From an uncultured SAR116 cluster alpha proteobacterium (GTDB lineage Bacteria > Pseudomonadota > Alphaproteobacteria > Puniceispirillales > Marisalimonadaceae): 35,843 bases of DNA. The number at the start of each line of letters is the position of its first letter. The stretch's first letter is position 1. The stretch is from NCBI GenBank assembly GCA_902619805.1, contig CACNGC010000017.1:1-35843 (forward strand), in the 5' to 3' direction. Under the pieces are notes generated by a model. It worked only from the letters and a program-made list of their open reading frames with translations, was not told the DNA's origin and ran no database searches. The position numbers and the translations under genes were made by a program. Below, one piece after another: positions 7,652 through 15,148 of the stretch.

Positions 7652-8377
7652 ATGATAAGAGGAATATTAATAGCATCAACTATTTTTGTGATATGGGAAA
7701 TAAGCTGTTTATTTTTTCAGCTACCTGTTTTTATGCTCCCTCCTCCATCAAAAATATTTGTATCAATTTACGTTAATTGGGATGAACTCATAATTCACGC
7801 ATCCTACACACTTATTGAAATTTTGGCATCTATAGCAATTGGCTCTCTAATTGGAATATCAACAGCTTTGATAATTTCTTCTTCGGTCACATTAAAAAGA
7901 TGGATAATGCCAATATTACTTGCCAGCCAATCAATTCCAGTTTTTGCTTTAGCTCCATTGTTAATTTTGTGGCTTGGATACGGAATGATTAGTAAAATAG
8001 TAATAGGTGTTTTGATAGTTTTTTTCCCAATCACATCTAATTTTACAGATGCCTTAAATAAAGTTCCTCAAGAACTAATTGACGCCGGGAAAACATTAAA
8101 CCTCTCCAAAATTCAATTGTTTTGGAAGATCAAAATTCCCTCTTCTTTACCTGGATTATGTTCTGGGCTTAGAGTTGCTGCTTGCTTTGCTCCAATTGGA
8201 GCAGTTGTTGGAGAATGGATTGGGGGGAGCACAGGGCTTGGGTCTTTTATGATATACAGTAATGCAAGATTGCAAACTGATAATATGTTTGCTGCTCTAT
8301 TAATTCTTATTTTTATGACCATTACCATTTATAAAATTACAGATTACGTTCTAAGTAGATACGTATGGTGGAAATAA
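7652..8377 (+). CDS. ABC transporter permease, ThiX/SsuC-like
   Basis: 241 residues with about six membrane segments. The binding-protein-dependent permease EAA loop is visible as ELIDAGKTLNLSKIQLFWKI followed by PSSLPGLCSGLR (about 146-175), the contact site for an ABC ATPase. MLPPPSKIF near residue 30 is typical of the nitrate/sulfonate/thiamine-precursor (SsuC/TauC/ThiX) permease group. Because a TPP riboswitch and a ThiY-like binding protein follow on the same strand, the likely substrate is a thiamine pyrimidine precursor such as formylaminopyrimidine. The riboswitch is downstream of this gene, so it does not directly control it. No ATPase gene is present nearby; one must be supplied from elsewhere. 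Confidence 0.85.
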   Translation: MIRGILIASTIFVIWEISCLFFQLPVFMLPPPSKIFVSIYVNWDELIIHASYTLIEILASIAIGSLIGISTALIISSSVTLKRWIMPILLASQSIPVFALAPLLILWLGYGMISKIVIGVLIVFFPITSNFTDALNKVPQELIDAGKTLNLSKIQLFWKIKIPSSLPGLCSGLRVAACFAPIGAVVGEWIGGSTGLGSFMIYSNARLQTDNMFAALLILIFMTITIYKITDYVLSRYVWWK

Positions 8378-8417
8378 ATTATTATTGATTTTTTCTATAT
8401 TATTTGTAATAGAAGTA

Positions 8418-8500
8418 AACTGCCAGGGGTGCGTGACATTTGTCTTGCTGAGAAATTAACCCTTATAACCTGATCTGGTTAAAACCAGCGGAGGGAGACG
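8418..8500 (+). promoter_or_regulatory. TPP riboswitch (THI element)
   Basis: The conserved aptamer core is present: AGGGGTGC (8425-8432), TGCTGAGAAAT (8447-8457), AACCC (8458-8462), ACCTGATCTGG (8468-8478) and ACCAGCGGAGGGA (8484-8496). P2 (GGGT/ACCC) and P4 (CTGG/CCAG) are evident and P3 is short (GAC/GTC). The aptamer's last conserved segment GGAGGG (8490-8495) also serves as the Shine-Dalgarno, eight bases before the ATG at 8504. There is no separate expression platform or terminator, so TPP binding probably blocks ribosome access directly. Confidence 0.95.
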
Positions 8501-8503
8501 CAA

Positions 8504-9442
8504 ATGAAAATAATTTTAAAAATACTTTTAAGTATCTTGGCATTAACTTTCACAAGTAATGTTAATGCTTCATCTGGAAAATTAACCATAGGACTTGATT
8601 GGTTTATAAATCCTGATCATGCTCCCATAATAATAGCTAAAAAAAGAAATTTTTTTAAAGACCTTAACCTTGAAGTTGAGATGATTGAACCTGCTGACCC
8701 AAATGATCCTCCAAAATTAGTTGCAGCTGGTAAATTAGACCTTGCAATCTCATATCAACCACAACTACACATTCAAGTTGATCAAGGATTGCCAGTTGTA
8801 AGAGTAGGAACATTAGTAAGTGTTCCTTTAAATTCCCTAGTTGTATTAAAAGATGGGCCTATTAAAACAATTTCAGATCTGAAAGGAAAAAAAGTTGGCT
8901 TTTCAGTTGGTGGATTTGAAGAGGCTCTACTATCTGGAATGCTTCAAAAAAATAACCTTAATATGTCTGATGTAAATTTAGTGAACATTAACTTTTCATT
9001 ATCACCCTCATTAATTGCAAAGAAAGTTGATGCAGTAATTGGAGCTTTTAGGAATTTTGAGCTCAATCAAATGGACATTGTTAATCATCCAGGTAGAGCC
9101 TTCTATCCTGAAGAGCATGGCGTACCTACTTATGAAGAACTAATATACATTGCAAATAAAAAAAATAAGAACAACCCACTTTTCGATAAATTTTTTAGCG
9201 CAATCCAGAAAGCCACTTTAACAATTATAAATGACCCAGTTTCTACATGGAAAGACTTTTCTTCTTTCAGAAAAGGTTTAAATGATGAATTAAATAAAAG
9301 AGCTTACAAAGACACTATATCTAGGTTTGCTTTAAGACCACAAGCATATGATTTAAAAACTTATTCAAATTTTAGTAATTTTCTTAAAAGAAAAGGAATA
9401 ATAAAAAAGATTACAAAAGTAGAAACTTTTGCAAAACCATAA
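8504..9442 (+). CDS. thiY: ThiY/NMT1-like periplasmic thiamine-precursor binding protein
   Basis: 312 residues with a clear signal peptide (MKIILKILLSILALTF, cleavage near ANASS-type VNASSG). The mature N-terminus GLDWFINPDHAPIIIAKKRNFF is typical of NMT1/THI5-like ABC substrate-binding proteins. DLAISYQPQLHIQ, SDLKGKKVGFSVGG and VDAVIGAFRNFE are further family features. ThiY proteins bind N-formyl-4-amino-5-aminomethyl-2-methylpyrimidine, a thiamine breakdown product; the TPP riboswitch directly in front strongly supports a thiamine-related ligand. The permease gene is upstream of the riboswitch and no ThiZ ATPase is nearby. Another pyrimidine precursor (HMP) is possible. Confidence 0.88.
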   Translation: MKIILKILLSILALTFTSNVNASSGKLTIGLDWFINPDHAPIIIAKKRNFFKDLNLEVEMIEPADPNDPPKLVAAGKLDLAISYQPQLHIQVDQGLPVVRVGTLVSVPLNSLVVLKDGPIKTISDLKGKKVGFSVGGFEEALLSGMLQKNNLNMSDVNLVNINFSLSPSLIAKKVDAVIGAFRNFELNQMDIVNHPGRAFYPEEHGVPTYEELIYIANKKNKNNPLFDKFFSAIQKATLTIINDPVSTWKDFSSFRKGLNDELNKRAYKDTISRFALRPQAYDLKTYSNFSNFLKRKGIIKKITKVETFAKP

Positions 9443-9459
9443 AACCATCAAAACTGTTA

Positions 9460-9490
9460 TTGAAATAAAACCTAACATTAGTTAAAAATT
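9460..9490 (+). promoter_or_regulatory. Candidate promoter for Mrp operon
   Basis: TTGAAA (9460-9465) followed after about 16 bases by TTAAAAAT lies in the 76-base gap between thiY and mrpE. No terminator is visible after thiY, so read-through from the riboswitch-controlled gene is also possible. The match is only moderate in AT-rich DNA. Confidence 0.25.
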
Positions 9491-9518
9491 AATAATAGTT
9501 TAGTGAAGGTTTAAATTA

Positions 9519-9986
9519 ATGAAATCATTAATCCTTTTTTTCATACTACTAACTTTATGGTTATTGATGTCAGGACACTATAGTAGACTCATAATAAGCC
9601 TAGGTATATTTTCATGTGCATTTTGTGTTTATGTTGCTAAACGTGGCAAGCTCATTGATGATGAAGGTCTGCCAATATTTTTCATACCAAGACTTTTGAA
9701 TTATATAATATGGTTATTAAAGGAGATATTGAAATCAAATTTAAGCACTGCAAAAGTAATTATAAACGGAAAAGTTGAGCCCGAAACTTTTACCGTCAAA
9801 GCTTCTCAAGTCACCGATGTTGCAAAAGTTACATATGCCAACTCGATAACACTCACACCAGGAACAGTTACAACAAAAATGGAGAAGGATGTTTTTGAGG
9901 TACATGCATTAAATTCTGATTTTGGAAATGATGTTCGAACAAATGAAATGGACAACAAAGTAACTTGGTTAGAGGGTAAGAAATAA
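9519..9986 (+). CDS. mrpE: Mrp-type Na+/H+ antiporter subunit E
   Basis: 155 residues with two N-terminal hydrophobic segments (about 1-42), then the MNHE-domain pattern: PRLLNYIIWLLKEILKSNL followed by a soluble part with TYANSITLTPGTVTTKM and HAL. MrpE is a small membrane subunit of the multi-gene cation/proton antiporter in the inner membrane. A GAAGG motif precedes the start. Its stop shares bases with the next start (TAATG). It is the first gene of a tightly packed antiporter operon with the order E-F-G-A'-B-C-D and so on. Confidence 0.92.
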   Translation: MKSLILFFILLTLWLLMSGHYSRLIISLGIFSCAFCVYVAKRGKLIDDEGLPIFFIPRLLNYIIWLLKEILKSNLSTAKVIINGKVEPETFTVKASQVTDVAKVTYANSITLTPGTVTTKMEKDVFEVHALNSDFGNDVRTNEMDNKVTWLEGKK

Positions 9987-10249
9987 TGTTTTTAGCTGGT
10001 TTAATTGCCTGTGCAACTACAGGAATTCTCATTTTAGTGAGAATTATTTTAGGCAAAACTACATTTGATAGAATTTTAGCAGTTAATAGTCTTGGCACTG
10101 TTATAGTTATAGGGATTTCTCTTCATGGTTTCTATTCAAGTAGACCAGAATTTTTAGATATTGCAATTGTTTATGCATTGATTAATTTCATAGGAACAGT
10201 TGCTGTTTTAAAACTTTTTAGCACTGGCTCCTTGGGAGGAGATAAGTAA
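9986..10249 (+). CDS. mrpF: Mrp-type antiporter subunit F
   Basis: 87 residues with three predicted membrane helices. The FDRILAVNSLGTVIVIGI segment is the MrpF/PhaF/MnhF signature, and DIAIVYALINFIGTVAVLK closes the protein as in the family. It sits between subunits E and G with a one-base overlap upstream and a two-base gap downstream. It is a structural subunit of the antiporter complex. Confidence 0.93.
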   Translation: MFLAGLIACATTGILILVRIILGKTTFDRILAVNSLGTVIVIGISLHGFYSSRPEFLDIAIVYALINFIGTVAVLKLFSTGSLGGDK

Positions 10250-10251
10250 AA

Positions 10252-10572
10252 GTGGAATTGATATTAGATATTTTCACAGGCATTTGTTTTTTTATTGGTT
10301 CTCTGTCTATTATAATTGGTGCTTGTGGACTTATTAAGCTACCAGATGTATTTTCAAGAATTCATGCCGCTGGTATGATTGATACTGGCGGTACAGCGTT
10401 TTTTATTTTAGGGATGATATTTCAAACTGGTTGGTCATTGATAACCGTTAAGTTGATATTAATTGGTGTGTTCATTTTTTTTACTAGTCCTGTAACAAGT
10501 CATGTAACAGCAAATTTAGCAAGGCAAAAAAATATACTTCCACTAGGGAAAAAGATTGGAAAAATTTTATGA
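10252..10572 (+). CDS. mrpG: Mrp-type antiporter subunit G
   Basis: 106 residues with three membrane helices. It begins with GTG (10252) two bases after mrpF, preceded by the GGAG near 10235-10245. The PhaG/MnhG pattern is clear: GLIKLPDVFSRIHAAGMIDT, then LILIGVFIFFTSPVTSHV. The subunit is part of the membrane arm of the antiporter. Its end overlaps the next start by four bases (ATGA). Confidence 0.93.
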   Translation: MELILDIFTGICFFIGSLSIIIGACGLIKLPDVFSRIHAAGMIDTGGTAFFILGMIFQTGWSLITVKLILIGVFIFFTSPVTSHVTANLARQKNILPLGKKIGKIL

Positions 10573-11147
10573 TTTCTGAACTATTAATAAATGCTTTTTT
10601 AGTGACAATTATGCTCAGTATCGCAATAGCTTTAATTAAAACTAGAACTGTTATATTTACCGTAATTTTGACAAGTGCTTATTCTCTAGTAGCGGCATTA
10701 ATGTTTATAACATTAGATGCAGTAGATGTTGCATTTACAGAAGCATCAGTTGGCGCAGGAATCTCTACTATCCTATTTTTAGCAGCTATGGCTTATTTGC
10801 CCAAAAAAGAGGAAGAGAGCATTAGTAGTGAAGTTATTCCGGCACTTTCTTGTATAATTCTTGGAGGAATATTAATCTGGTGTAGTTTTGATTTACCAGA
10901 AATTGGTCAGTTAACAGCTCCAATTCACCAACATATTGCACCTGAATATATTAGAGGATCTAAGGAAGATATTGGTATTCCAAACATAGTTACTTCAGTA
11001 TTGGCAAGTTACAGAGGTTACGATACTTTTGGTGAAACAATAGTTGTTTTTACTGCAGGAGTAGCTGTACTTGCCCTTCTAGAGAAGAAAAATACTACTA
11101 AAAAGAATAAATCTCAACCCAAACAAGAGATTAGAAAAAATGCATAA
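10569..11147 (+). CDS. MrpA C-terminal-like / MbhD-MbhE-like subunit (DUF4040)
   Basis: 192 residues. The first part (TVILTSAYSLVAALMFITLD then AVDVAFTEASVGAGISTI) is the DUF4040/MbhD domain. The second (VTSVLASYRGYDTFGETIVV then TAGVAVLALL) matches the MbhE/MrpA extreme C-terminus. In classical Mrp operons these domains are fused to the C-terminus of the large MrpA; here they stand alone as in Mbh-type complexes and split-MrpA operons. It overlaps mrpG by four bases and mrpB by eight. The protein is membrane-embedded and presumably joins the D-type subunits to the B/C/E/F/G module. Confidence 0.85.
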   Translation: MISELLINAFLVTIMLSIAIALIKTRTVIFTVILTSAYSLVAALMFITLDAVDVAFTEASVGAGISTILFLAAMAYLPKKEEESISSEVIPALSCIILGGILIWCSFDLPEIGQLTAPIHQHIAPEYIRGSKEDIGIPNIVTSVLASYRGYDTFGETIVVFTAGVAVLALLEKKNTTKKNKSQPKQEIRKNA

Positions 11148-11568
11148 TAATCCGATTTTGAGAATTTCTACTAAAATACTTTTTGCACCTATCATACTTT
11201 TTGGACTTTATGTACAATTTCATGGAGATTTTGGTCCTGGAGGAGGCTTTCAAGCTGGAGTAATTGTTGCTAGTGCATTTATCCTATATTCTCTTGTATT
11301 TGGTATTGAGGCAGGCAAAAAACTGTTTCCACCAAACGTTAATTTGATATTACTGGCTTTAGGCGGAATCGTCTATGGTGGTGTTGGCATTGTTTCAATG
11401 ATATTAGGAGATGAGTTTTTAGCGTACAATATACTTGGTTCTTCTCCACAATCCGGTCAGCACATTGGTATACTGTTAGTTGAATTTGGTGTTGGCTTAA
11501 CAGTTTCAAACGTAATGATTGCACTTTTTAACGCTTTCGCTAGTTATGACAAAGTAAAAGAGAAATAA
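11140..11568 (+). CDS. mrpB: Mrp-type antiporter subunit B
   Basis: 142 residues with four hydrophobic helices. The MnhB signature is obvious: LFGLYVQFHGDFGPGGGFQA (about 21-40), then GVGIVSMILG and GVGLTVSNVMIALFNAF. The N-terminal 'NPILRISTKIL' also matches the family start. It overlaps the DUF4040 gene by eight bases and is followed by mrpC after one base. It is a membrane subunit of the antiporter. Confidence 0.94.
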   Translation: MHNNPILRISTKILFAPIILFGLYVQFHGDFGPGGGFQAGVIVASAFILYSLVFGIEAGKKLFPPNVNLILLALGGIVYGGVGIVSMILGDEFLAYNILGSSPQSGQHIGILLVEFGVGLTVSNVMIALFNAFASYDKVKEK

Positions 11569-11569
11569 A

Positions 11570-11983
11570 ATGATTTCTTCAACAATTGGCATTTGGAATT
11601 ACTGGATAGTTTTTTGTCTAATGATGATTGGTTTATTTCTGGTAATAGGGAGAAAAAATTTTTTAAAAAAAATTGTTGGACTAGCTATCTTTCAAACATC
11701 TGTATTTCTACTCTATATAACTTTTGGAAAAATCAAAGGAGGCACACCTCCGATTTTAAATGAATCTATTGACACTATTTATTCAAATCCTCTTCCTCAT
11801 GTATTGATACTAACAGCTATTGTTGTTGGTGTAGCAACAACAGCTTTGGGATTATCTTTAGTGTTAAGAATTAACTCAGAATACGGCAGTATTGAAGAAG
11901 ATGATGTATCTTCACAAGATCTTTTAGATTATCACGATGACATTGAAACTGGCAAAAATTTGGGTTTGAAGTTTAAGAAATGA
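11570..11983 (+). CDS. mrpC: Mrp-type antiporter subunit C (NuoK-like)
   Basis: 137 residues. Three membrane helices fit the NuoK/MnhC fold: WIVFCLMMIGLFLVIGRKNF, VGLAIFQTSVFLLYITFG, then DPLPHVLILTAIVVGVATTA-type sequence (NPLPHVLILTAIVVGVATTA). A hydrophilic tail (about 105-137) follows, as in many MrpC proteins. NuoK-type subunits take part in proton translocation. It ends overlapping the mrpD start by four bases. Confidence 0.93.
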   Translation: MISSTIGIWNYWIVFCLMMIGLFLVIGRKNFLKKIVGLAIFQTSVFLLYITFGKIKGGTPPILNESIDTIYSNPLPHVLILTAIVVGVATTALGLSLVLRINSEYGSIEEDDVSSQDLLDYHDDIETGKNLGLKFKK

Positions 11984-13467
11984 TAGACATTTTAATGAAA
12001 AATCTTCCAATTATTGTCGTTTTATGTCCATTAATGATGTCTTTATTAGTTGTGCTTATTCCTAATATATTTTTTTCATGGGCTTTAACAACTTTAAGTA
12101 CTTTTTTAACATTTTTATTTTCGATTTTATTATATCAAGAAATTCAAATTCATTCTCATATTTCTTATGCTTTAGGCAAATGGATGCCACCAATAGGAAT
12201 AGAATATATTATTGATAAGGTAGCAATAATTCCAATTATAATAATCTCAGGTATAAGTTTTTTAGCAACCATATTTGCTTATAAGATAATGCCTGAGGAA
12301 ATAGAAAAGAAATCAATTTCTAAAGTTTATAGTTTATGGCTTTTAGCTATAGCAGGCTTACTGGGTCTTGTAACTACAGGCGATGCATTCAACCTCTTTG
12401 TTTTTTTAGAAATTTCATCTCTAGCCTCTGTTGCTCTTGTAGCAATGGGCGCTCATAAAGATAAACAGGCTTTGGTTGCCGCTTATAATTACCTTATCAT
12501 AGGCGCAGTAGGGGCAACATTATATGTAATAGGTGTGGGATTATTATACGGCGTAACTGGCACTTTAAATATGGAAGACCTAACAAATAGAATTACTGAT
12601 CTCAAAAGCAACAGAGCATTAATCGCAGGTTTTGGTTTTATGATAGTTGGGATTATGGTTAAAGCAGCTGTTTTCCCATTACATATTTGGTTACCACGAG
12701 CATATGCTTATGCTCCATCTGCAGTATCTGTATTACTCGCTGCAACAGCAACAAAAGCTTCTTTGTATATACTAGCTCGCATATTATTTTCTATTTTTGA
12801 AAATTCAGAAAATTTAATAAATAACACTTTATTGTTTGTTATACTTCCACTTTCACTATTAGCTATGTTTGCTGGCACAATTATGGCCATTTATGAGAAG
12901 GATATTAAAAGGTTACTAGCTCATTCTTCAGTTGCTCAAATAGGATATATAACTCTAGCTTTTGCTATTGGAACAAAAGCGAGTATAGCAGCTGGTTTTA
13001 TACATATGTTTAATCATGCGATTATTAAAGGTGGTTTGTTCATAGCTATAACTACAATTAGTTTCTACATTAAAAGAAGAGTTACTATTAATAATTTATC
13101 TGGCCTTGGTAGAGAAATGCCTATCACTTTTTTTTGTTTTGTCCTTTGTTCATTAAGCCTAGCAGGCCTACCACTTACAGCTGGATTTATTTCAAAATTA
13201 TATTTAATCAAAGCATCTATCAGCTCAGATGGTATATGGTTAGCAATACTCATTTTAATTAGTTCAGCATTATCAGTTGTTTATTTGTGGAAAATAATAG
13301 AAGTCATGTGGATGCGTGAGGGAAAAAAAATTGTAAAAAAAGAAAACCCAACAATTTATATATCACTTATTATTATAACTTTTCTAAATATTTATTTTGG
13401 TCTAGATGCCTCATTAGTTGTAAACGGAAGTTTTGAAGCCGCTGATAAATTAATTGGGGATCTATAA
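11980..13467 (+). CDS. mrpD: Mrp-type antiporter subunit D
   Basis: 495 residues and about 14 membrane helices, full length for MrpD/NuoM-like subunits. The key Glu in helix 5 is present (FNLFVFLEISSLASVALVAMG). The central Lys motif is present as MVKAAVFPLHIWLPRAYAYA with SAVSVLLAATATKASLY, and a second loop IYEKDIKRLLAHSSVAQIGY is canonical. Such subunits carry out proton or cation movement in the antiporter. It begins in an ATGA overlap with mrpC and its stop shares bases with the next start. Confidence 0.93.
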   Translation: MIDILMKNLPIIVVLCPLMMSLLVVLIPNIFFSWALTTLSTFLTFLFSILLYQEIQIHSHISYALGKWMPPIGIEYIIDKVAIIPIIIISGISFLATIFAYKIMPEEIEKKSISKVYSLWLLAIAGLLGLVTTGDAFNLFVFLEISSLASVALVAMGAHKDKQALVAAYNYLIIGAVGATLYVIGVGLLYGVTGTLNMEDLTNRITDLKSNRALIAGFGFMIVGIMVKAAVFPLHIWLPRAYAYAPSAVSVLLAATATKASLYILARILFSIFENSENLINNTLLFVILPLSLLAMFAGTIMAIYEKDIKRLLAHSSVAQIGYITLAFAIGTKASIAAGFIHMFNHAIIKGGLFIAITTISFYIKRRVTINNLSGLGREMPITFFCFVLCSLSLAGLPLTAGFISKLYLIKASISSDGIWLAILILISSALSVVYLWKIIEVMWMREGKKIVKKENPTIYISLIIITFLNIYFGLDASLVVNGSFEAADKLIGDL

Positions 13468-14924
13468 TGATAACAATTGAAAATTTTATATTAATTACAA
13501 TTTTATCACCTCTAATCGTTTGTGTTTTAACTCCATTCACTTCAAAAAATACAATTTTGAGAGATTTCTTGGGACCAATTGGCGGTATTATTAGTTGTTG
13601 GGGCGCATTAAATATTATGAGCTCAGTACTCAACAATCAAAATACCACTTTAGAAATTGTTAAAATAGCTGAAGGAATATCAATTGGTTTTGAAATCACA
13701 CCCTTAGGTGCTATTTTTGGACTGGTTGCATCATTTTTGTGGATTTTTGCAGCTATCTATTCAATAGGCTACATGAGGGGAAATAAAGAAAAAAATCAAA
13801 CAAGATTTTATGCATTTTATGCAATGGCTGTTCATGCCGCTTTATGTATTGCTTATGCTAGTGATTTATTAACATTATTTATCTTTTATGAAGTTCTTAC
13901 ATTTTCAACATATCCTCTAGTTACTCATAATCAAAATGAAATGGCTCAAAAAGCTGGTCGATTATATATGTCCATATTAGTTGGATCTTCTGTTATATTA
14001 CTTCTCCCAGCAATTATTTGGGTTTGGGTTGCTACAGGTTCTTTAGAAATGTCCCAAAATGGTGTTTTAGACGGAAAATTAGATGTAGCCTATGCACCAC
14101 TATTATTAGCAATGTTTGTTTTTGGAATTGGAAAGGCAGCACTAATGCCAATTCATAAGTGGTTGCCTGCTGCTATGGTTGCTCCAACACCTGTATCCGC
14201 CCTTTTACATGCTGTAGCAGTTGTAAAAGCGGGTGTATTTACAATGTTAATAGTGCTGACAAATGTTTTTGGAATAGATTTTTTAGCCAAAACAGGTGCA
14301 TCAGAATGGCTAATCTGGTTAGCATCTTTTACTCTTCTAGCAACAAGTATAATAGCCATTTATAAAGATGATTTAAAAGCAAGGCTGGCATATTCAACTA
14401 TTAGTCAACTTTCTTATATTACATTAGGAGGAGCATTGGCTACTTCAATGGCAACACAAGGCGCGGCTTTACACATAATTACACACGCTGCTGGTAAAAT
14501 TACTTTATTTTTTGTAGCAGGAGCTTTGTATGTTGGAGCAAAAATTACAAAAATTTCAGATTTGAATGGTCATGGCATAAGTGCGCCACTAATTTTTCTT
14601 GCTTTTTTTGTTGGTTCACTCTCAATAATTGGTGTTCCTCCAATGGTAGGTTCTTGGAGTAAATTCTTCTTAATGTTAGGTGCAGCAGACAGTGGTTATG
14701 TAGTTGTTATGGGTGTTTTTTGCATATCTACTATACTTAATGCATTTTATTTGATGGAAATCCCTGCTAGAGCATTCTTTTTTAAAAAAGAAAGAGAAAT
14801 CAATATAAAAATACCAAAACTTATTTTAATCCCAACTCTAATAACTTCTTTTTTAACTATTTTATTATTCTTTTTTATAGAACCATTTCAAAATCTAACT
14901 TCTATCATTGTGAGTAGGATATGA
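13467..14924 (+). CDS. Second D-type (NuoL/MrpA-N/MrpD-like) antiporter subunit
   Basis: 485 residues, polytopic, of the proton-conducting quinone-oxidoreductase membrane family. The helix 5 Glu is present (LLTLFIFYEVLTFSTYPLVT) and the central Lys/His block is KAALMPIHKWLPAAMVAPTP followed by VSALLHAVAVVKAG. IYKDDLKARLAYSTISQLSY is the usual cytoplasmic loop. Databases often name this type 'monovalent cation/H+ antiporter subunit D family'. Because no full-length MrpA exists in the operon, this protein probably fills the MrpA N-terminal position, together with the separate DUF4040 subunit. It is coupled on both sides by start/stop overlaps. Confidence 0.88.
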   Translation: MITIENFILITILSPLIVCVLTPFTSKNTILRDFLGPIGGIISCWGALNIMSSVLNNQNTTLEIVKIAEGISIGFEITPLGAIFGLVASFLWIFAAIYSIGYMRGNKEKNQTRFYAFYAMAVHAALCIAYASDLLTLFIFYEVLTFSTYPLVTHNQNEMAQKAGRLYMSILVGSSVILLLPAIIWVWVATGSLEMSQNGVLDGKLDVAYAPLLLAMFVFGIGKAALMPIHKWLPAAMVAPTPVSALLHAVAVVKAGVFTMLIVLTNVFGIDFLAKTGASEWLIWLASFTLLATSIIAIYKDDLKARLAYSTISQLSYITLGGALATSMATQGAALHIITHAAGKITLFFVAGALYVGAKITKISDLNGHGISAPLIFLAFFVGSLSIIGVPPMVGSWSKFFLMLGAADSGYVVVMGVFCISTILNAFYLMEIPARAFFFKKEREINIKIPKLILIPTLITSFLTILLFFFIEPFQNLTSIIVSRI

Positions 14925-15148
14925 AGTACTTAATTGAAAAATTTGGTAAAATAAATACCTCAGTGCTTTTTCTCTGTATAATTTTTCTAATTTTAGAATT
15001 AATTGGACATAGGCATGGAGAAACATCAATAGAAGATATTTTATTTTTTCCAGCTTTTTTTGGATATGTGTCATGCATAGTTATTTTTAAAATTGGTGTT
15101 AGTTTACGATCATTCCTTATGAAAGACGAAGATTATTATGATAAGTAG
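14921..15148 (+). CDS. Small membrane protein of the Mrp operon, unknown function
   Basis: 75 residues with two hydrophobic segments (about 13-30 and 42-66) separated by a short HRHGETSIEDI loop. The C-terminus is charged (MKDEDYYDK). The DEDYYD ending and the His-rich loop recall a small protein that I believe is commonly encoded between two D-type genes in proteobacterial Mrp-like operons, but I cannot name it. It overlaps the preceding gene by four bases and the next by eleven, so it is almost surely translated with them and a structural or assembly subunit. Confidence 0.75.
   Translation: MKYLIEKFGKINTSVLFLCIIFLILELIGHRHGETSIEDILFFPAFFGYVSCIVIFKIGVSLRSFLMKDEDYYDK

Noticed and set aside
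7622-7653. TTGACA and TATAAT before the ABC permease gene
   Set aside because: Spacing is 20 bases and the TATAAT overlaps the ATG, so transcription would begin inside the gene; treated as coincidence unless the true start is downstream.
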